Shown here: piece by piece, positions 7,958 through 16,345 of the stretch | Layout of the letters: each line of letters starts with the position of its first letter | Numbering within the stretch: the stretch's first letter is position 1 | From: Actinomycetes bacterium | GTDB lineage: Bacteria; Actinomycetota; Acidimicrobiia; Acidimicrobiales; Ilumatobacteraceae | Direction of reading: 5' to 3' | DNA length: 64,000 nt | Assembly: GCA_025356335.1 (NCBI GenBank) | Contig: JANXUF010000033.1 | Location: forward strand, 62,001 to 126,000 | Made by a program: the position numbers and the translations under genes | Notes under the pieces: generated by a model | Seen by the model: only the letters and a program-made list of their open reading frames with translations | The model's database searches: none | What the model was told of the DNA's origin: nothing

Positions 7958-10309
7958 TCAGAGCACGGCGCGCAGATCTCCAGCCAGGTCGGTGAGCGCT
8001 TCGAGGTCGTCCATCCGGTTGACATAGAAGATGTCGACGACCTCGTGGCCGAGGGTGACGACCTTGGCGTGGCGGATGTCGAGGCCGTGGCGTTCGAGGA
8101 CGACTGCCATGCGATGCAGCACACCGATTCCATCTGGCGCACGAACCTCGACCACTGTTGCGGTACGCGACCAGCCGTTGTCGACCAGCACCTCCGGCTT
8201 CGGAGGGTGCGCCGACTGCGCTGTGCGGTGGACGTTCGCGTAGGTCTTCACCTTTTCGGCAAGCTGTGCGTTGAGGTCCATCTCGCCGGCCAACACGAGC
8301 CGCAGGTCGGCTTCGACGCGCCGCCAGTTCGTTTCGCCGCCGACGCGTCGCCCGACGACGAAGTCATCGACGGCGACGCCGTCGTCGCTCGTCCAGACGT
8401 CAGCCGAAACGATGTCGACGGAGTGCAACGACAATGCCCCGGCGATCACGCGGAACAGGCCGGGCTTGTCCGGCGCGGCAATCGTGCAACCGTCGACTCT
8501 TCCGACGACGTGAGCGAGGTGATCGCCGTGCACCTGGGACATCATCGCCCGATGTTCCGCCGTCGGGAATCCGGAGACCTGCGCGGGACGATGGCCATCG
8601 AGCGCCCGACGCGTCCTGCTGACGAGATCGTCGACGAGTCCGGCTTTCCAATCACTCCACGCACTCCAGCCGGTCGCCAGACTGTCGGCGATCGTCAGCG
8701 CTCTGAGCAGCTCGAGTTGATCGACGTCGCCAACGGATTCGGCGACGTTCGTGATCGTCCGCGGATCGGCGAGATCGCGGCGGGTCGCGACTTCGGGCAG
8801 CAGCAGGTGCAGTTCCTCCATGCGTACGATGCGATCGACATCGGGCTCGGCGAATCCCATACGCGTCGCAATCGCCCGGACGATCGGACTGCCGACGTCG
8901 GTGTGGTCGCCGGGAAAGCCTTTGCCGATGTCGTGGAGCAGCGCCCCGACCAACAGCAGGTCCGGCCTGGCGACTTCGCGGACGTAGGCGGCTGCGTTGG
9001 CTGCGGTCTGCCAGAGGTGACGGTCGACGGTGAAGCGATGGAAAGCGTTGCGCTGCGGCTTTGCCTGCACGTTGGCCCATTCAGGCAGCACGCGGATGAT
9101 CAAGCCATAGCGGTCGAGCGCTTCGAAAATCGGTACGGATGCCTCCCCTGCGCCGAGCAACGAGACGAGCGCCTTCAACGCCGTCGCCGGCCATGGGTCC
9201 GGCATCGACGTGTCTGCGGCGACAAGCGCCTGCAGCGACTGGCGGTCGAGCTGCGCGCCGTGATGGGCGGCCGCCGCTGCCGCTCGCAACACGAGCGTCG
9301 GGTCGTCGACGTCGACATCGGCGCGCAGCACGAGCATGCTGTCCTGCAGTGAAAAGTCGCCGTTGATCGTGAACGCCCGGCCTGGACCCTCCGCACGCCG
9401 TTTGTCGAGCCGGCGAATGACACGCGCCCAGAAGCGGTCCGATGCCCAGGCGATCGTGCGTCCGGCGAGGGAGACGGCGAGCATCAGATCGTCGGAATCG
9501 CCGTAGCCGAGCGCTGCGGCAACGGCGTCCTGCTCCTGGAGCAGCAGGACGTTCGATGCCTTTGCCGTACTTCGGTGCAACTCGACGCGGGCGTCGATCA
9601 AGATGTTGGCCGCGTCGGTCAGCACGCCGGGCGGTTCTTCCTCGGCCCCTTCGATCGCCGGATGGGCCGTCAGCTGTGCCCAGTACATCGCCTGTGCGTC
9701 GCGCAGGCCACCGCGCCCGTCCTTGAGATCGGGTTCCAGCAGAAAAGCGACCTCGCCGGACTTGGTATTGCGTGCTTCGACCGATGCGTCGAGCTTCTTC
9801 AACCAGTGTCTGGCATTCCCCCGCCACTGCTCCAACGCCCGTGCGGTCAACGTGGCGACGACGTCACCATCTCCGCACTGATACCGCAGTTCGAGCAGGG
9901 TCGTGGCCGTGACCAGGTCACTCCTGGCGAGTTCGAGGATCGATTCGATCGAGTGCACTGCTGGGCTGATCTTCGACCCGGTATCCCAGAGCGGGTACCA
10001 GAGCACATCGGTGATCGCCGCGATCTCCTTTGCCTGCGCTTTTCGCGGGTGGATCAAGAGCACATCGAGGTCGCTGCCGACCGCCATGTCCCGCCGCGCA
10101 GAACCGGCCGTCGTCATCAATGCCCAACCCGGTCCCGGGTCAGCAGGCAGCGCGTCCCAGAGTTCGTGCAACCAGCGCTCGTGGAGCATCGAGAGTGGCT
10201 CTGTCAGGGCGCGACCGATCAGCTCCGGCCGGGAAATCAGTTCAAGTCGAGCTACTCGACGATCCACATTGCTCCTGTGTACCGACTGAATCTTTCCGGA
10301 GTTCGGCAT
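7958..10309 (-). CDS. glnD: [Protein-PII] uridylyltransferase / uridylyl-removing enzyme
   Basis: The nitrogen-status sensor that uridylylates or adenylylates PII, 783 residues. Domains in order: nucleotidyltransferase with 'AGSARRDMAVGSDLDVLLIH' (about residues 68-90); the linker 'DLKDGRGGLRDAQ' characteristic of GlnD; an HD hydrolase domain with 'LLHDIGKGFPGDHTD' near residue 460; two C-terminal ACT domains for glutamine ('DKPGLFRVIAGAL' and 'APDGIGVLHRMAV'). Both catalytic halves look intact. No glnB, glnK or amt gene is beside it, unlike many actinobacteria where glnD follows amt-glnK. It is divergent from tpx. Confidence 0.93.
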   Translation of the reverse strand: MPNSGKIQSVHRSNVDRRVARLELISRPELIGRALTEPLSMLHERWLHELWDALPADPGPGWALMTTAGSARRDMAVGSDLDVLLIHPRKAQAKEIAAITDVLWYPLWDTGSKISPAVHSIESILELARSDLVTATTLLELRYQCGDGDVVATLTARALEQWRGNARHWLKKLDASVEARNTKSGEVAFLLEPDLKDGRGGLRDAQAMYWAQLTAHPAIEGAEEEPPGVLTDAANILIDARVELHRSTAKASNVLLLQEQDAVAAALGYGDSDDLMLAVSLAGRTIAWASDRFWARVIRRLDKRRAEGPGRAFTINGDFSLQDSMLVLRADVDVDDPTLVLRAAAAAAHHGAQLDRQSLQALVAADTSMPDPWPATALKALVSLLGAGEASVPIFEALDRYGLIIRVLPEWANVQAKPQRNAFHRFTVDRHLWQTAANAAAYVREVARPDLLLVGALLHDIGKGFPGDHTDVGSPIVRAIATRMGFAEPDVDRIVRMEELHLLLPEVATRRDLADPRTITNVAESVGDVDQLELLRALTIADSLATGWSAWSDWKAGLVDDLVSRTRRALDGHRPAQVSGFPTAEHRAMMSQVHGDHLAHVVGRVDGCTIAAPDKPGLFRVIAGALSLHSVDIVSADVWTSDDGVAVDDFVVGRRVGGETNWRRVEADLRLVLAGEMDLNAQLAEKVKTYANVHRTAQSAHPPKPEVLVDNGWSRTATVVEVRAPDGIGVLHRMAVVLERHGLDIRHAKVVTLGHEVVDIFYVNRMDDLEALTDLAGDLRAVL

Positions 10310-10440
10310 TCGGTTTCGGCGCAGGAGAGCTTGGCGCAGCCATATTTCCGCAAGATATGTGACGTCTTTCCATCGCGTTTCGTGCCTATCGGATGCGCCC
10401 GTGCGGTGGGATTCGACGTCGTCGGTGATACGAAAGGTCC

Positions 10441-10935
10441 ATGGCAGAAATTACCTTGCGGGGCAACCCCTTTCATACCGTCGGCGAACTTCCGGCGATC
10501 GGCTCGACGCCGACCTTCACCGTGACCGGAGCACTCCTCCAGGACATCACGAATACCGACTTCGCCGGCAGCAAGCTCGTGCTGAACATCTTCCCGAGCG
10601 TCGACACACCAACCTGTGCCGCCAGTGTCCGTCGCTTCAACGAATTGGCCAACTCGATGGACAACGCCAAGGTGCTGAACGTGTCCGCCGACCTGCCATT
10701 CGCCCAGGGTCGCTTCTGCGGTTCGGAAGGCCTCGAGAACGTGCAGAACGGGTCATCGTTCCGCACCGGCTTCGGGAGCGACTTCGGTATCACCTTGGCT
10801 GATGGGCCGATGAGCGGGCTACTCGCCAGAGCGGTGGTCATCCTCGACGAGGACGGCACCGTCGTTCATCGCCAGCTCGTCCCGGAAATCGCCGACGAGC
10901 CGGACTACGAAGCAGCTCTGGCGGCACTCAAGTAG
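10441..10935 (+). CDS. tpx: Thiol peroxidase (atypical 2-Cys peroxiredoxin)
   Basis: A 164-residue Tpx that reduces peroxides. The peroxidatic cysteine is Cys59 in 'SVDTPTCAAS' and the resolving cysteine is Cys93 in 'GRFCG'. 'MAEITLRGNPFHTVGELPAI' is the usual Tpx N-terminus and the length is standard. The last 31 bp overlap, on the opposite strand, the end of the BON-domain gene, so the two converge. Divergent from glnD with a 131-bp shared upstream region. Confidence 0.95.
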   Translation: MAEITLRGNPFHTVGELPAIGSTPTFTVTGALLQDITNTDFAGSKLVLNIFPSVDTPTCAASVRRFNELANSMDNAKVLNVSADLPFAQGRFCGSEGLENVQNGSSFRTGFGSDFGITLADGPMSGLLARAVVILDEDGTVVHRQLVPEIADEPDYEAALAALK

Positions 10936-11318
10936 CTCATCTCCGTCACCGGGTGGCGTGCGTCGGCGGCACCCAGATCGCTTGTCGTATGGACCGACTC
11001 GATGCCGTTGATCTGCTCCAGCCGGGTGACGGCGATGCCACGGTTGGCCCAGCCGACAGGCGACTGCAGGGTCACGACTCCATCCCGTACGCGGAGGTCC
11101 TTGAGCGCTGCATCCCGACGCAATATCGGATCCAAGGAGACCGACAACCGCACTCGCGCCTCACTTTTCAGATCGGCTGCTGACGGCCGAGTTGTGGTGG
11201 TGGCAGCACGCTTGGCAAAACTCGCCCAGCGCATGAGATCGCGCCGGTTCGACCACACGAAGGCGAGTGCCGCCGAGCGGTAGAACGGACGCAGTGGCCT
11301 ACGAATGAGCTTGAACAT
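10905..11318 (-). CDS. BON-domain protein
   Basis: A 137-residue protein with an N-terminal basic/hydrophobic stretch (residues 1-30) and a C-terminal BON-like domain ('LKDLRVRDGVVTLQSPVGWA', then 'TRLEQINGIESVHT'). BON domains bind phospholipid or cell-envelope material and occur in stress-induced proteins. I prefer the start at 11318 because 'aaggagaacgacag' directly precedes it; the ORF-track start 15 codons upstream has no such site. It is downstream of the SigF-like operon on the same strand, so membership of that stress regulon is possible. Confidence 0.65.
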   Translation of the reverse strand: MFKLIRRPLRPFYRSAALAFVWSNRRDLMRWASFAKRAATTTTRPSAADLKSEARVRLSVSLDPILRRDAALKDLRVRDGVVTLQSPVGWANRGIAVTRLEQINGIESVHTTSDLGAADARHPVTEMSYLSAARAAS

Positions 11319-11489
11319 CTGTCGTTCTCCTTGTGCGATGCGCCTGATGGACGGCACGCGCACTGTCGCCGAGACCCTCGAATCGGTGAGCTTGCGCGAC
11401 CGGTGCGCCAGCAGAAGTTACCCGGCTCGACAGCTGATCAAACGGCACTACGTACCGCCGTCTGGGCGATGAACGAGCGACGTGCCGTA

Positions 11490-12263
11490 TCAGACGAGTT
11501 CGCGTAGATCGTCCTCGCTCAATTGGCCACGGAGCTGTTCGAGTCCGGCCTTCAGCAGCCGACCGACGTGGACCTGGCTGGTGCCGACATGCTCTGCGAT
11601 GTCTGCCTGGCTCATCTGCTCGAAGAACCGCAGGTAGAGGATCATCCTGCTGCGGCCCGGCAGCGTCTCCAGCATTTGCCGGATCGTCGCCGAATCGATG
11701 ACGCCTGTGAGTTGACGATCGTCCTGGGCGAGACTGCGGTGTTGTTCCGGCGCATCGTCTCCGGTGCCGGGCGTATCCAGCGACGAGGCACGATAGGCAG
11801 CGGACGCCTCCATCGCCTCCAGCACCGAATCGACGTCGACATGGAGATGTTCGGCGATTTCGGCAACGCTCGGCGAACGTGTCAGCTGCTGCTGCAGCTC
11901 CTCGATCGCTTTGGCAATCCGCGGCTTGAGTTCTTTGGCGCTGCGGGGCACGCGCACACTCCAGGCGTAGTCGCGGAAGTACCGACGAACCTCTCCGACG
12001 ACGGTCGGCATGGCGAAGGAGACGAAGTTCGTCCCCATCTCCGGATCGAATCGATCGACCGCTTTGACGAGCCCGATCGACGCCACTTGCAGCAGGTCGT
12101 CGAAGGCCTCACCGCGTTGGTCGAACCGTCTGGCGACAGCGCGGGGGATCCACGAATGCTCGATGACGATGTCGTCGCGGGTTCGTCGATCGCCGGTGCG
12201 ACGGAGTTCGCGAAAGCGCGTCCGAAGCCGTTCCTCGTCCTCTGGGGTGCGCGGTGAGGTCAC
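11490..12263 (-). CDS. sigF: SigB/SigF-family RNA polymerase sigma factor
   Basis: A 257-residue group 3 sigma factor with region 2 ('FDDLLQVASIGLVKAVDRFD', 'VGEVRRYFRDYAWSVRVPRS'), region 3 ('RSPSVAEIAEHLHVDVDSVL') and region 4 ('FFEQMSQADIAEHVGTSQVH'). The VRVPRS box is typical of stress and sporulation sigma factors of the SigB/SigF group. It is last in a three-gene partner-switching operon, 3 bp after the anti-sigma stop. The symbol refers to the family; the cognate regulon is unknown. Confidence 0.9.
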   Translation of the reverse strand: MTSPRTPEDEERLRTRFRELRRTGDRRTRDDIVIEHSWIPRAVARRFDQRGEAFDDLLQVASIGLVKAVDRFDPEMGTNFVSFAMPTVVGEVRRYFRDYAWSVRVPRSAKELKPRIAKAIEELQQQLTRSPSVAEIAEHLHVDVDSVLEAMEASAAYRASSLDTPGTGDDAPEQHRSLAQDDRQLTGVIDSATIRQMLETLPGRSRMILYLRFFEQMSQADIAEHVGTSQVHVGRLLKAGLEQLRGQLSEDDLRELV

Positions 12264-12266
12264 GGG

Positions 12267-12707
12267 TCAACCGCGCGAGGAAGTCGACTGGTCTGACCGC
12301 TTCTTGACGACCCTGGCAGCGATGCGACCGTCGAGCGAATCGAGCTCGTACACGTCGCAGACCGCGTCGAGCACTGCCCTGGCGAGCAGCGCTTCGGGTC
12401 CCTCGAGATCGGCACCGGACACCGCCATCGTCGCGTCGATCGAAAATGCCAGCTCGCCGGCGTCGAATCGCAAGGTGATCTCGGATGGATCGTCGTGCTG
12501 GATGAACAGCGTCATCAACTCGCTCACGGCGATCTTGATGTCGTCGATGTCATCGACCGTCATGTCGCCGAGGGAGGCAACCGAACTGGCCGTCAACCGT
12601 GCAACCCGCGCCATCGCAGCGACCGCAGGGACGACCAACGTCACGAGTTGACCGGTACCGGAATCGGCGGTATCAGGTGCAGCTTCGGCCGGAGTGGCCG
12701 TGTTCAC
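12267..12707 (-). CDS. Anti-sigma factor, UsfX/RsbW-like
   Basis: A 146-residue GHKL-type anti-sigma protein. The start is a GTG overlapping the stop of the STAS gene (GTGA), so the two are translationally coupled; the ORF-track start far upstream lies inside the STAS gene. The helix holding the N-box reads 'IKIAVSELMTLFIQH', which keeps Glu but lacks the Asn of RsbW kinases, and no DxGxG box is visible. From memory, mycobacterial UsfX shows a similar drift and still binds SigF. It should hold the downstream sigma factor inactive. Confidence 0.82.
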   Translation of the reverse strand: MNTATPAEAAPDTADSGTGQLVTLVVPAVAAMARVARLTASSVASLGDMTVDDIDDIKIAVSELMTLFIQHDDPSEITLRFDAGELAFSIDATMAVSGADLEGPEALLARAVLDAVCDVYELDSLDGRIAARVVKKRSDQSTSSRG

Positions 12708-13048
12708 GATGCTGCCTCTTCGATCACGAACTGCGTGGTGGTGCCGGTGATCGAGAGCAACCGCAGGACGCCGGACGACGGGTTGCGCAGTGTGACGGAG
12801 GTGTCGCGGCCCTGGGCGCGGCGACTCGCCGACAGCAGGCTGCGCAGGCCGGACGAGTCGATGAACTCGACACCCGCAAGATCGATGATGATCGGCTGCG
12901 ATTCCTCCTGTTGGAGTATCGCCTTCTCCAGCAGCGGGCCGCCGGCCAGGTCGATATCGCCGACCGCGATCACGGTTCCCCGCTGATCGATCGATACCGC
13001 CAGTGATTCGTTCCGGCCAACCTCGTGCATGTCGTTCATCTCGTCCAT
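12704..13048 (-). CDS. STAS-domain anti-sigma factor antagonist
   Basis: A 114-residue RsbV/SpoIIAA-type STAS domain. The conserved loop is 'FIDSSGLRSLLSA' with Ser65 and Ser66; one of these is the usual phosphorylation site. Unphosphorylated antagonist binds the anti-sigma protein and frees the sigma factor. First gene of the operon antagonist/anti-sigma/sigma. The N-terminus is Met/Asp-rich with several possible ATG codons (residues 1, 4, 7). Confidence 0.9.
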   Translation of the reverse strand: MDEMNDMHEVGRNESLAVSIDQRGTVIAVGDIDLAGGPLLEKAILQQEESQPIIIDLAGVEFIDSSGLRSLLSASRRAQGRDTSVTLRNPSSGVLRLLSITGTTTQFVIEEAAS

Positions 13049-13112
13049 CGTCTTCTCGTTCTCGTCCGGTGGGGCTCATCCGGTGGGGGCAGTGTTCCGC
13101 CGACCCCACCGT

Positions 13113-13138
13113 ACTGAGATGTGTGGGAGTATCTCAGT
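13113..13138. promoter_or_regulatory. Perfect 8-bp inverted repeat, operator-like
   Basis: ACTGAGAT and ATCTCAGT flank a 10-nt spacer in the 281-bp region between the divergent STAS and LLM genes. On the plus strand it is followed by TTTT, but no plus-strand gene ends nearby, so a protein-binding site is more likely than a terminator. The regulator is unknown. The rest of this 281-bp gap holds nothing else I recognise. Confidence 0.4.
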
Positions 13139-13329
13139 TTTGTGGCCCGCCCCGTCACTTGCTGTCATTCGAGGGTGACAACCGGGGCGATGGCGACCCG
13201 CGGATATACCCACGAATCCGCCGCTCGATACATCGCGCCAGGTCGCGGTCCGAGAAGATGCACGGATGCCGATTGCGGGGAGCGAATGCGCGACAGTTGT
13301 CTCGGTCGGTTGACGGAAGGATTGCGGAC

Positions 13330-14199
13330 ATGGTGAAATTCGGCTGGTTGTCTCCTGTCGCCGGTCACGCTGGGAGCAACTTTCAACCCATCGTGATGTA
13401 CCAGCAGGAGCACATCCTTCCGCAGGCGCTGCCTCATTTCGACTCGGTGTGGATCGCCGATCACTTCTACGGCTTCGACCCCGACAAGCGCGAAGGCTTT
13501 CTCGAAGGCTGGACAACGCTCACCTGGCTGGCAGCAACGTTCCCCGACGTGATGTTGTGCCACCACGTACTCGGTCACGGCTATCGCAACCCGGCGCTCA
13601 CGGCGAAGATGGCGGCGACGCTGCAGGTACTGTCCGGAGGCCGTTTCATGCTCGGCATCGGTGCCGGATGGCGAGACGAAGAATACCGTTCGTACGGATA
13701 TGAGTTCCCCACGGCCGCCGTCAGGCTTCGTCAACTCGAAGAGGTCGTACAGATCTGCCGCCTGATGTGGACGGAAGAGCACCCGACATTCGACGGGACG
13801 TACTTCCAGATCGACGACGCCGCAGCCACCCCCCGCCCCGGTATCGTTCCGCCGATCTGCATCGGTAGTTCCGGTGAGCAGATCGGTCTACCCATCGTCG
13901 GACGGCATGCCGACATCTGGAATGGTGCGTACCGGAGCGACGACGGGTGGAAACGCAAGCGCGACATCGTCGACACGGCCGCAGTCAGCGCCGGCCGGAA
14001 TACCGCCGACATCGAGAGCTGTGTGACCGTCGCCGGCGAGCTTCCGGATTCGGATGCGGCTTCCGAACGGTGGCTGCAACGACTGGCGCACCTCGGCGAA
14101 CTCGGCGTGACGTATTTCGTGATGGACTTCGGCCATCCCCTCGCCGTCGAGCCGGCGCTCCGATTCGCCGAGCAGGTCATCGCACCGTTGAAGGCCTGA
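13330..14199 (+). CDS. LLM class (probably F420-dependent) oxidoreductase
   Basis: A 289-residue luciferase-like TIM-barrel enzyme. 'DSVWIADHFYGFDP' at the N-terminus, 'VLGHGYRNPALTAKMAATLQ', and 'GGRFMLGIGAGWRDEEYRSY' are the hallmarks of the F420- or flavin-using LLM group. In actinobacteria most such proteins use F420, which is the basis of that part of the call. The start is the ATG before 'VKFGWL'; the long ORF-track N-terminus is basic junk reading through the intergenic region. Substrate unknown. Confidence 0.82.
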   Translation: MVKFGWLSPVAGHAGSNFQPIVMYQQEHILPQALPHFDSVWIADHFYGFDPDKREGFLEGWTTLTWLAATFPDVMLCHHVLGHGYRNPALTAKMAATLQVLSGGRFMLGIGAGWRDEEYRSYGYEFPTAAVRLRQLEEVVQICRLMWTEEHPTFDGTYFQIDDAAATPRPGIVPPICIGSSGEQIGLPIVGRHADIWNGAYRSDDGWKRKRDIVDTAAVSAGRNTADIESCVTVAGELPDSDAASERWLQRLAHLGELGVTYFVMDFGHPLAVEPALRFAEQVIAPLKA

Positions 14200-14421
14200 C
14201 GAGCGGGGAGCTCGCAAAACGGGACGATCGAACGTTGCACTGTTTACGTCCGATTCACGTTTAGAGCGGGCGGCGAGCGGGCACCGACGTCTGCGCATGT
14301 ACACGAGCCCGGATCGTTGTCGTCGACCGCACACACACGCTTCACCCTTCGGACGGGCCCAGTCAACTATCGTGGAATCTGCACTTCTCTGGTCGGACCA
14401 ATCCAACACTGGCATATCGCA

Positions 14422-14808
14422 ATGACCCCACGCATCGAACAACTCGACCTCGACCAGGACACTGGTGCGCCGCGTCAGGCCCGTCGTTTTCTCTCGACCG
14501 TCCTGCTGTCATGGGGGCTGCCTGCCGAAACCGTCGAAACCTCACAGCTGTTGGCAAGCGAACTCGTGTCCAACGCCGTGCTCCACGGTCGCGCCCCGAT
14601 CAACATGAGCATCGAACGCAGCGACCCAAGCGTCCAGGTGATCCGCATCGAAGTCAGCAACGAGGGCGCTGGTGTACCGACTCGTCGAGTTGCCGGGGAG
14701 ACCGATCCCTCAGGTCGCGGTCTGCAGCTGATCGCCGATCTCGCCCGCACCTGGGGCGTCTCGACCGATCATGGCCAGACGAGAGTGTGGTTCGAGATCG
14801 GTTCGTAG
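14422..14808 (+). CDS. GHKL ATP-binding anti-sigma regulatory protein
   Basis: A 128-residue HATPase_c_2 domain of the RsbW/SpoIIAB type. The N-box is intact ('LASELVSNAVLHG', with the E and N), the G1 box reads 'VSNEGAGVP' with Asn where Asp is usual, and the G2 box is 'PSGRGLQLIADLARTWGV'. It may be a serine kinase or anti-sigma factor that acts on the nearby STAS antagonist, or serve a distant partner. The internal ATG was chosen because homology begins shortly after it; no strong ribosome site was seen for either start. Confidence 0.78.
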   Translation: MTPRIEQLDLDQDTGAPRQARRFLSTVLLSWGLPAETVETSQLLASELVSNAVLHGRAPINMSIERSDPSVQVIRIEVSNEGAGVPTRRVAGETDPSGRGLQLIADLARTWGVSTDHGQTRVWFEIGS

Positions 14809-14835
14809 CGAACAGCGAACGTGGACGTGCCCGGC

Positions 14836-15603
14836 TCACAGCCCGAGATAGCTGTCGAGGCCGATGGTGAGTCCCGGGTGTTCAGCAATGCGTTTGCAAC
14901 CGAGCACGACCCCTGGCATGAAACTGACCCGGTCGTAGCTGTCATGGCGAATGGTCAGGGTCTGTCCAGCAGCACCGAGCAGTACTTCCTGGTGAGCGAC
15001 CATGCCGCGCATGCGCACCGAATGGACACGTATTCCGCCGGGTCCCTCGCCACCGCGCGCCCCGCGGACGACTTCGTGCCGAGTTGGATCCGGTGCCCAT
15101 GCTGACGACGCTGCGGCCATCCGAGTGGCAGTGGCAAGGGCCGTACCCGACGGTGCATCGATTTTCGCGTCGTGGTGTAACTCGATGATCTCGGCGGTGT
15201 CGAACCATGGCGAGGCCAGTTCGGCGAAGCGCATCATCAGCACGGCACCGATGGCGAAATTGGCGGCGATGAGGCAATTCGAGGAGGTGAACCGGCTGCG
15301 CGCCATCTGCATGTCGTCGTCCGTCAGTCCGGTCGTCCCCACGACAGCGTGGATGCCGTGCTCAGCCAGCCACGGCAGGGTCGAGCGGACTGCCGCTGCC
15401 ACGGTGAAGTCGACCACGACCTGAACATCGCGTTCCTTCAGGGCGTCGAGCGAAGCAGCGATCGTCACCCCGTTGACGAGCTCCCCACTGGCACCGACGT
15501 CGACAGCCGCCACGAGTTGCAAGTCCGGGTCGGCGACGACTGCATCACAGACGGTCGCTCCCATACGGCCACCAGCACCGATCACACCCACTCGAATCGT
15601 CAT
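14836..15603 (-). CDS. dapB: 4-hydroxy-tetrahydrodipicolinate reductase
   Basis: Lysine/diaminopimelate pathway enzyme, 255 residues. The dinucleotide-binding loop is 'VGVIGAGGRMGATVCDAV', then 'VVDFTVAAAV', 'VVGTTGLTDDD', 'AANFAIGAVLMM', and the substrate-binding motif 'ELHHDAKIDAPSGTA'. All key residues look present. It closes the run rpsO-pnp-M16 peptidase-lipoprotein-dapB, an order close to the one known in other actinobacteria. Confidence 0.96.
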   Translation of the reverse strand: MTIRVGVIGAGGRMGATVCDAVVADPDLQLVAAVDVGASGELVNGVTIAASLDALKERDVQVVVDFTVAAAVRSTLPWLAEHGIHAVVGTTGLTDDDMQMARSRFTSSNCLIAANFAIGAVLMMRFAELASPWFDTAEIIELHHDAKIDAPSGTALATATRMAAASSAWAPDPTRHEVVRGARGGEGPGGIRVHSVRMRGMVAHQEVLLGAAGQTLTIRHDSYDRVSFMPGVVLGCKRIAEHPGLTIGLDSYLGL

Positions 15604-15669
15604 GGCACGCCACGGTAACGCTGACAGCGCCGCACCGCAGCACGTGTCGTTCGCTCGGTGATGACGGCG

Positions 15670-16281
15670 CTACTTCGTGCAGGCCGACAACCTCTTCGTG
15701 ATGTCGTCCGGGGGTGAATCCGCCGACGTCAACAGGGCGTCGACGACGTTCGAAGTGGTCGAGCTGATCACCGTTCGTACGCAGACGAGTTCGACGGGGA
15801 GCCCCCGAGCGGCGAATCCGGCAGCGAGCACCCGAACCAGCAGTTCCTCTCCCGCCGGCGTCGCCGCCATCTGTTTGAGCATCGTGTCGCTGTCCCCACC
15901 GCAATCGCTGTTGCCCAGCACGTCGAGCGGATCGGCGATCGTCGAGGCCGCCGCCGTCGTTTCAGCGGCCGTCGCTTCAGCGGCCGTCGCCTCAGCGGCC
16001 GTCGCCTCGGTCGTGTCATCCGTTGCTGCGCTCTGCGAGTCCACCGGGATCTTGAAATCCGCAGGGATCGACGCCAGTTCCCGCTGAATGCATGCCTGAT
16101 CGACACCGGGCACGCCCGCGAGGCCGGCCGTCACGGCGTGCTTGAGAACGTCGGCGTCGCTCGCCGTCGACAGGTCCGCTCCGATCGGCGCAGCCCGCTT
16201 GGCGCTACTCGAACACCCGGCCGCGATGAGTACGAGCGACGCCAGTGCCACGGCGATGCGGCGGCGAACGCTTGGCTTCAT
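15670..16281 (-). CDS. Putative lipoprotein with Ala/Thr/Glu repeat
   Basis: A 203-residue exported protein of unknown function. The signal peptide ends in a lipobox 'LIAAGC' (Cys about residue 23). A linker near residues 92-112 repeats the pentad TAAEA, encoded by 15-bp DNA repeats ('gccgtcgcctcagcg' on the plus strand). The flanking parts contain paired cysteines ('QACIQREL', 'SDCGGDSD', 'LVCVRTV', 'LSACTK'), so disulphides are possible. It sits between the M16 peptidase and dapB genes, where M. tuberculosis has other genes. Confidence 0.7.
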   Translation of the reverse strand: MKPSVRRRIAVALASLVLIAAGCSSSAKRAAPIGADLSTASDADVLKHAVTAGLAGVPGVDQACIQRELASIPADFKIPVDSQSAATDDTTEATAAEATAAEATAAETTAAASTIADPLDVLGNSDCGGDSDTMLKQMAATPAGEELLVRVLAAGFAARGLPVELVCVRTVISSTTSNVVDALLTSADSPPDDITKRLSACTK

Positions 16282-16345
16282 CGCCAGAGCCTGCCAGATG
16301 CCGGCTGCTCGGCGACGTCGTCACGATTCCGAGCTGCGTTGGGCC

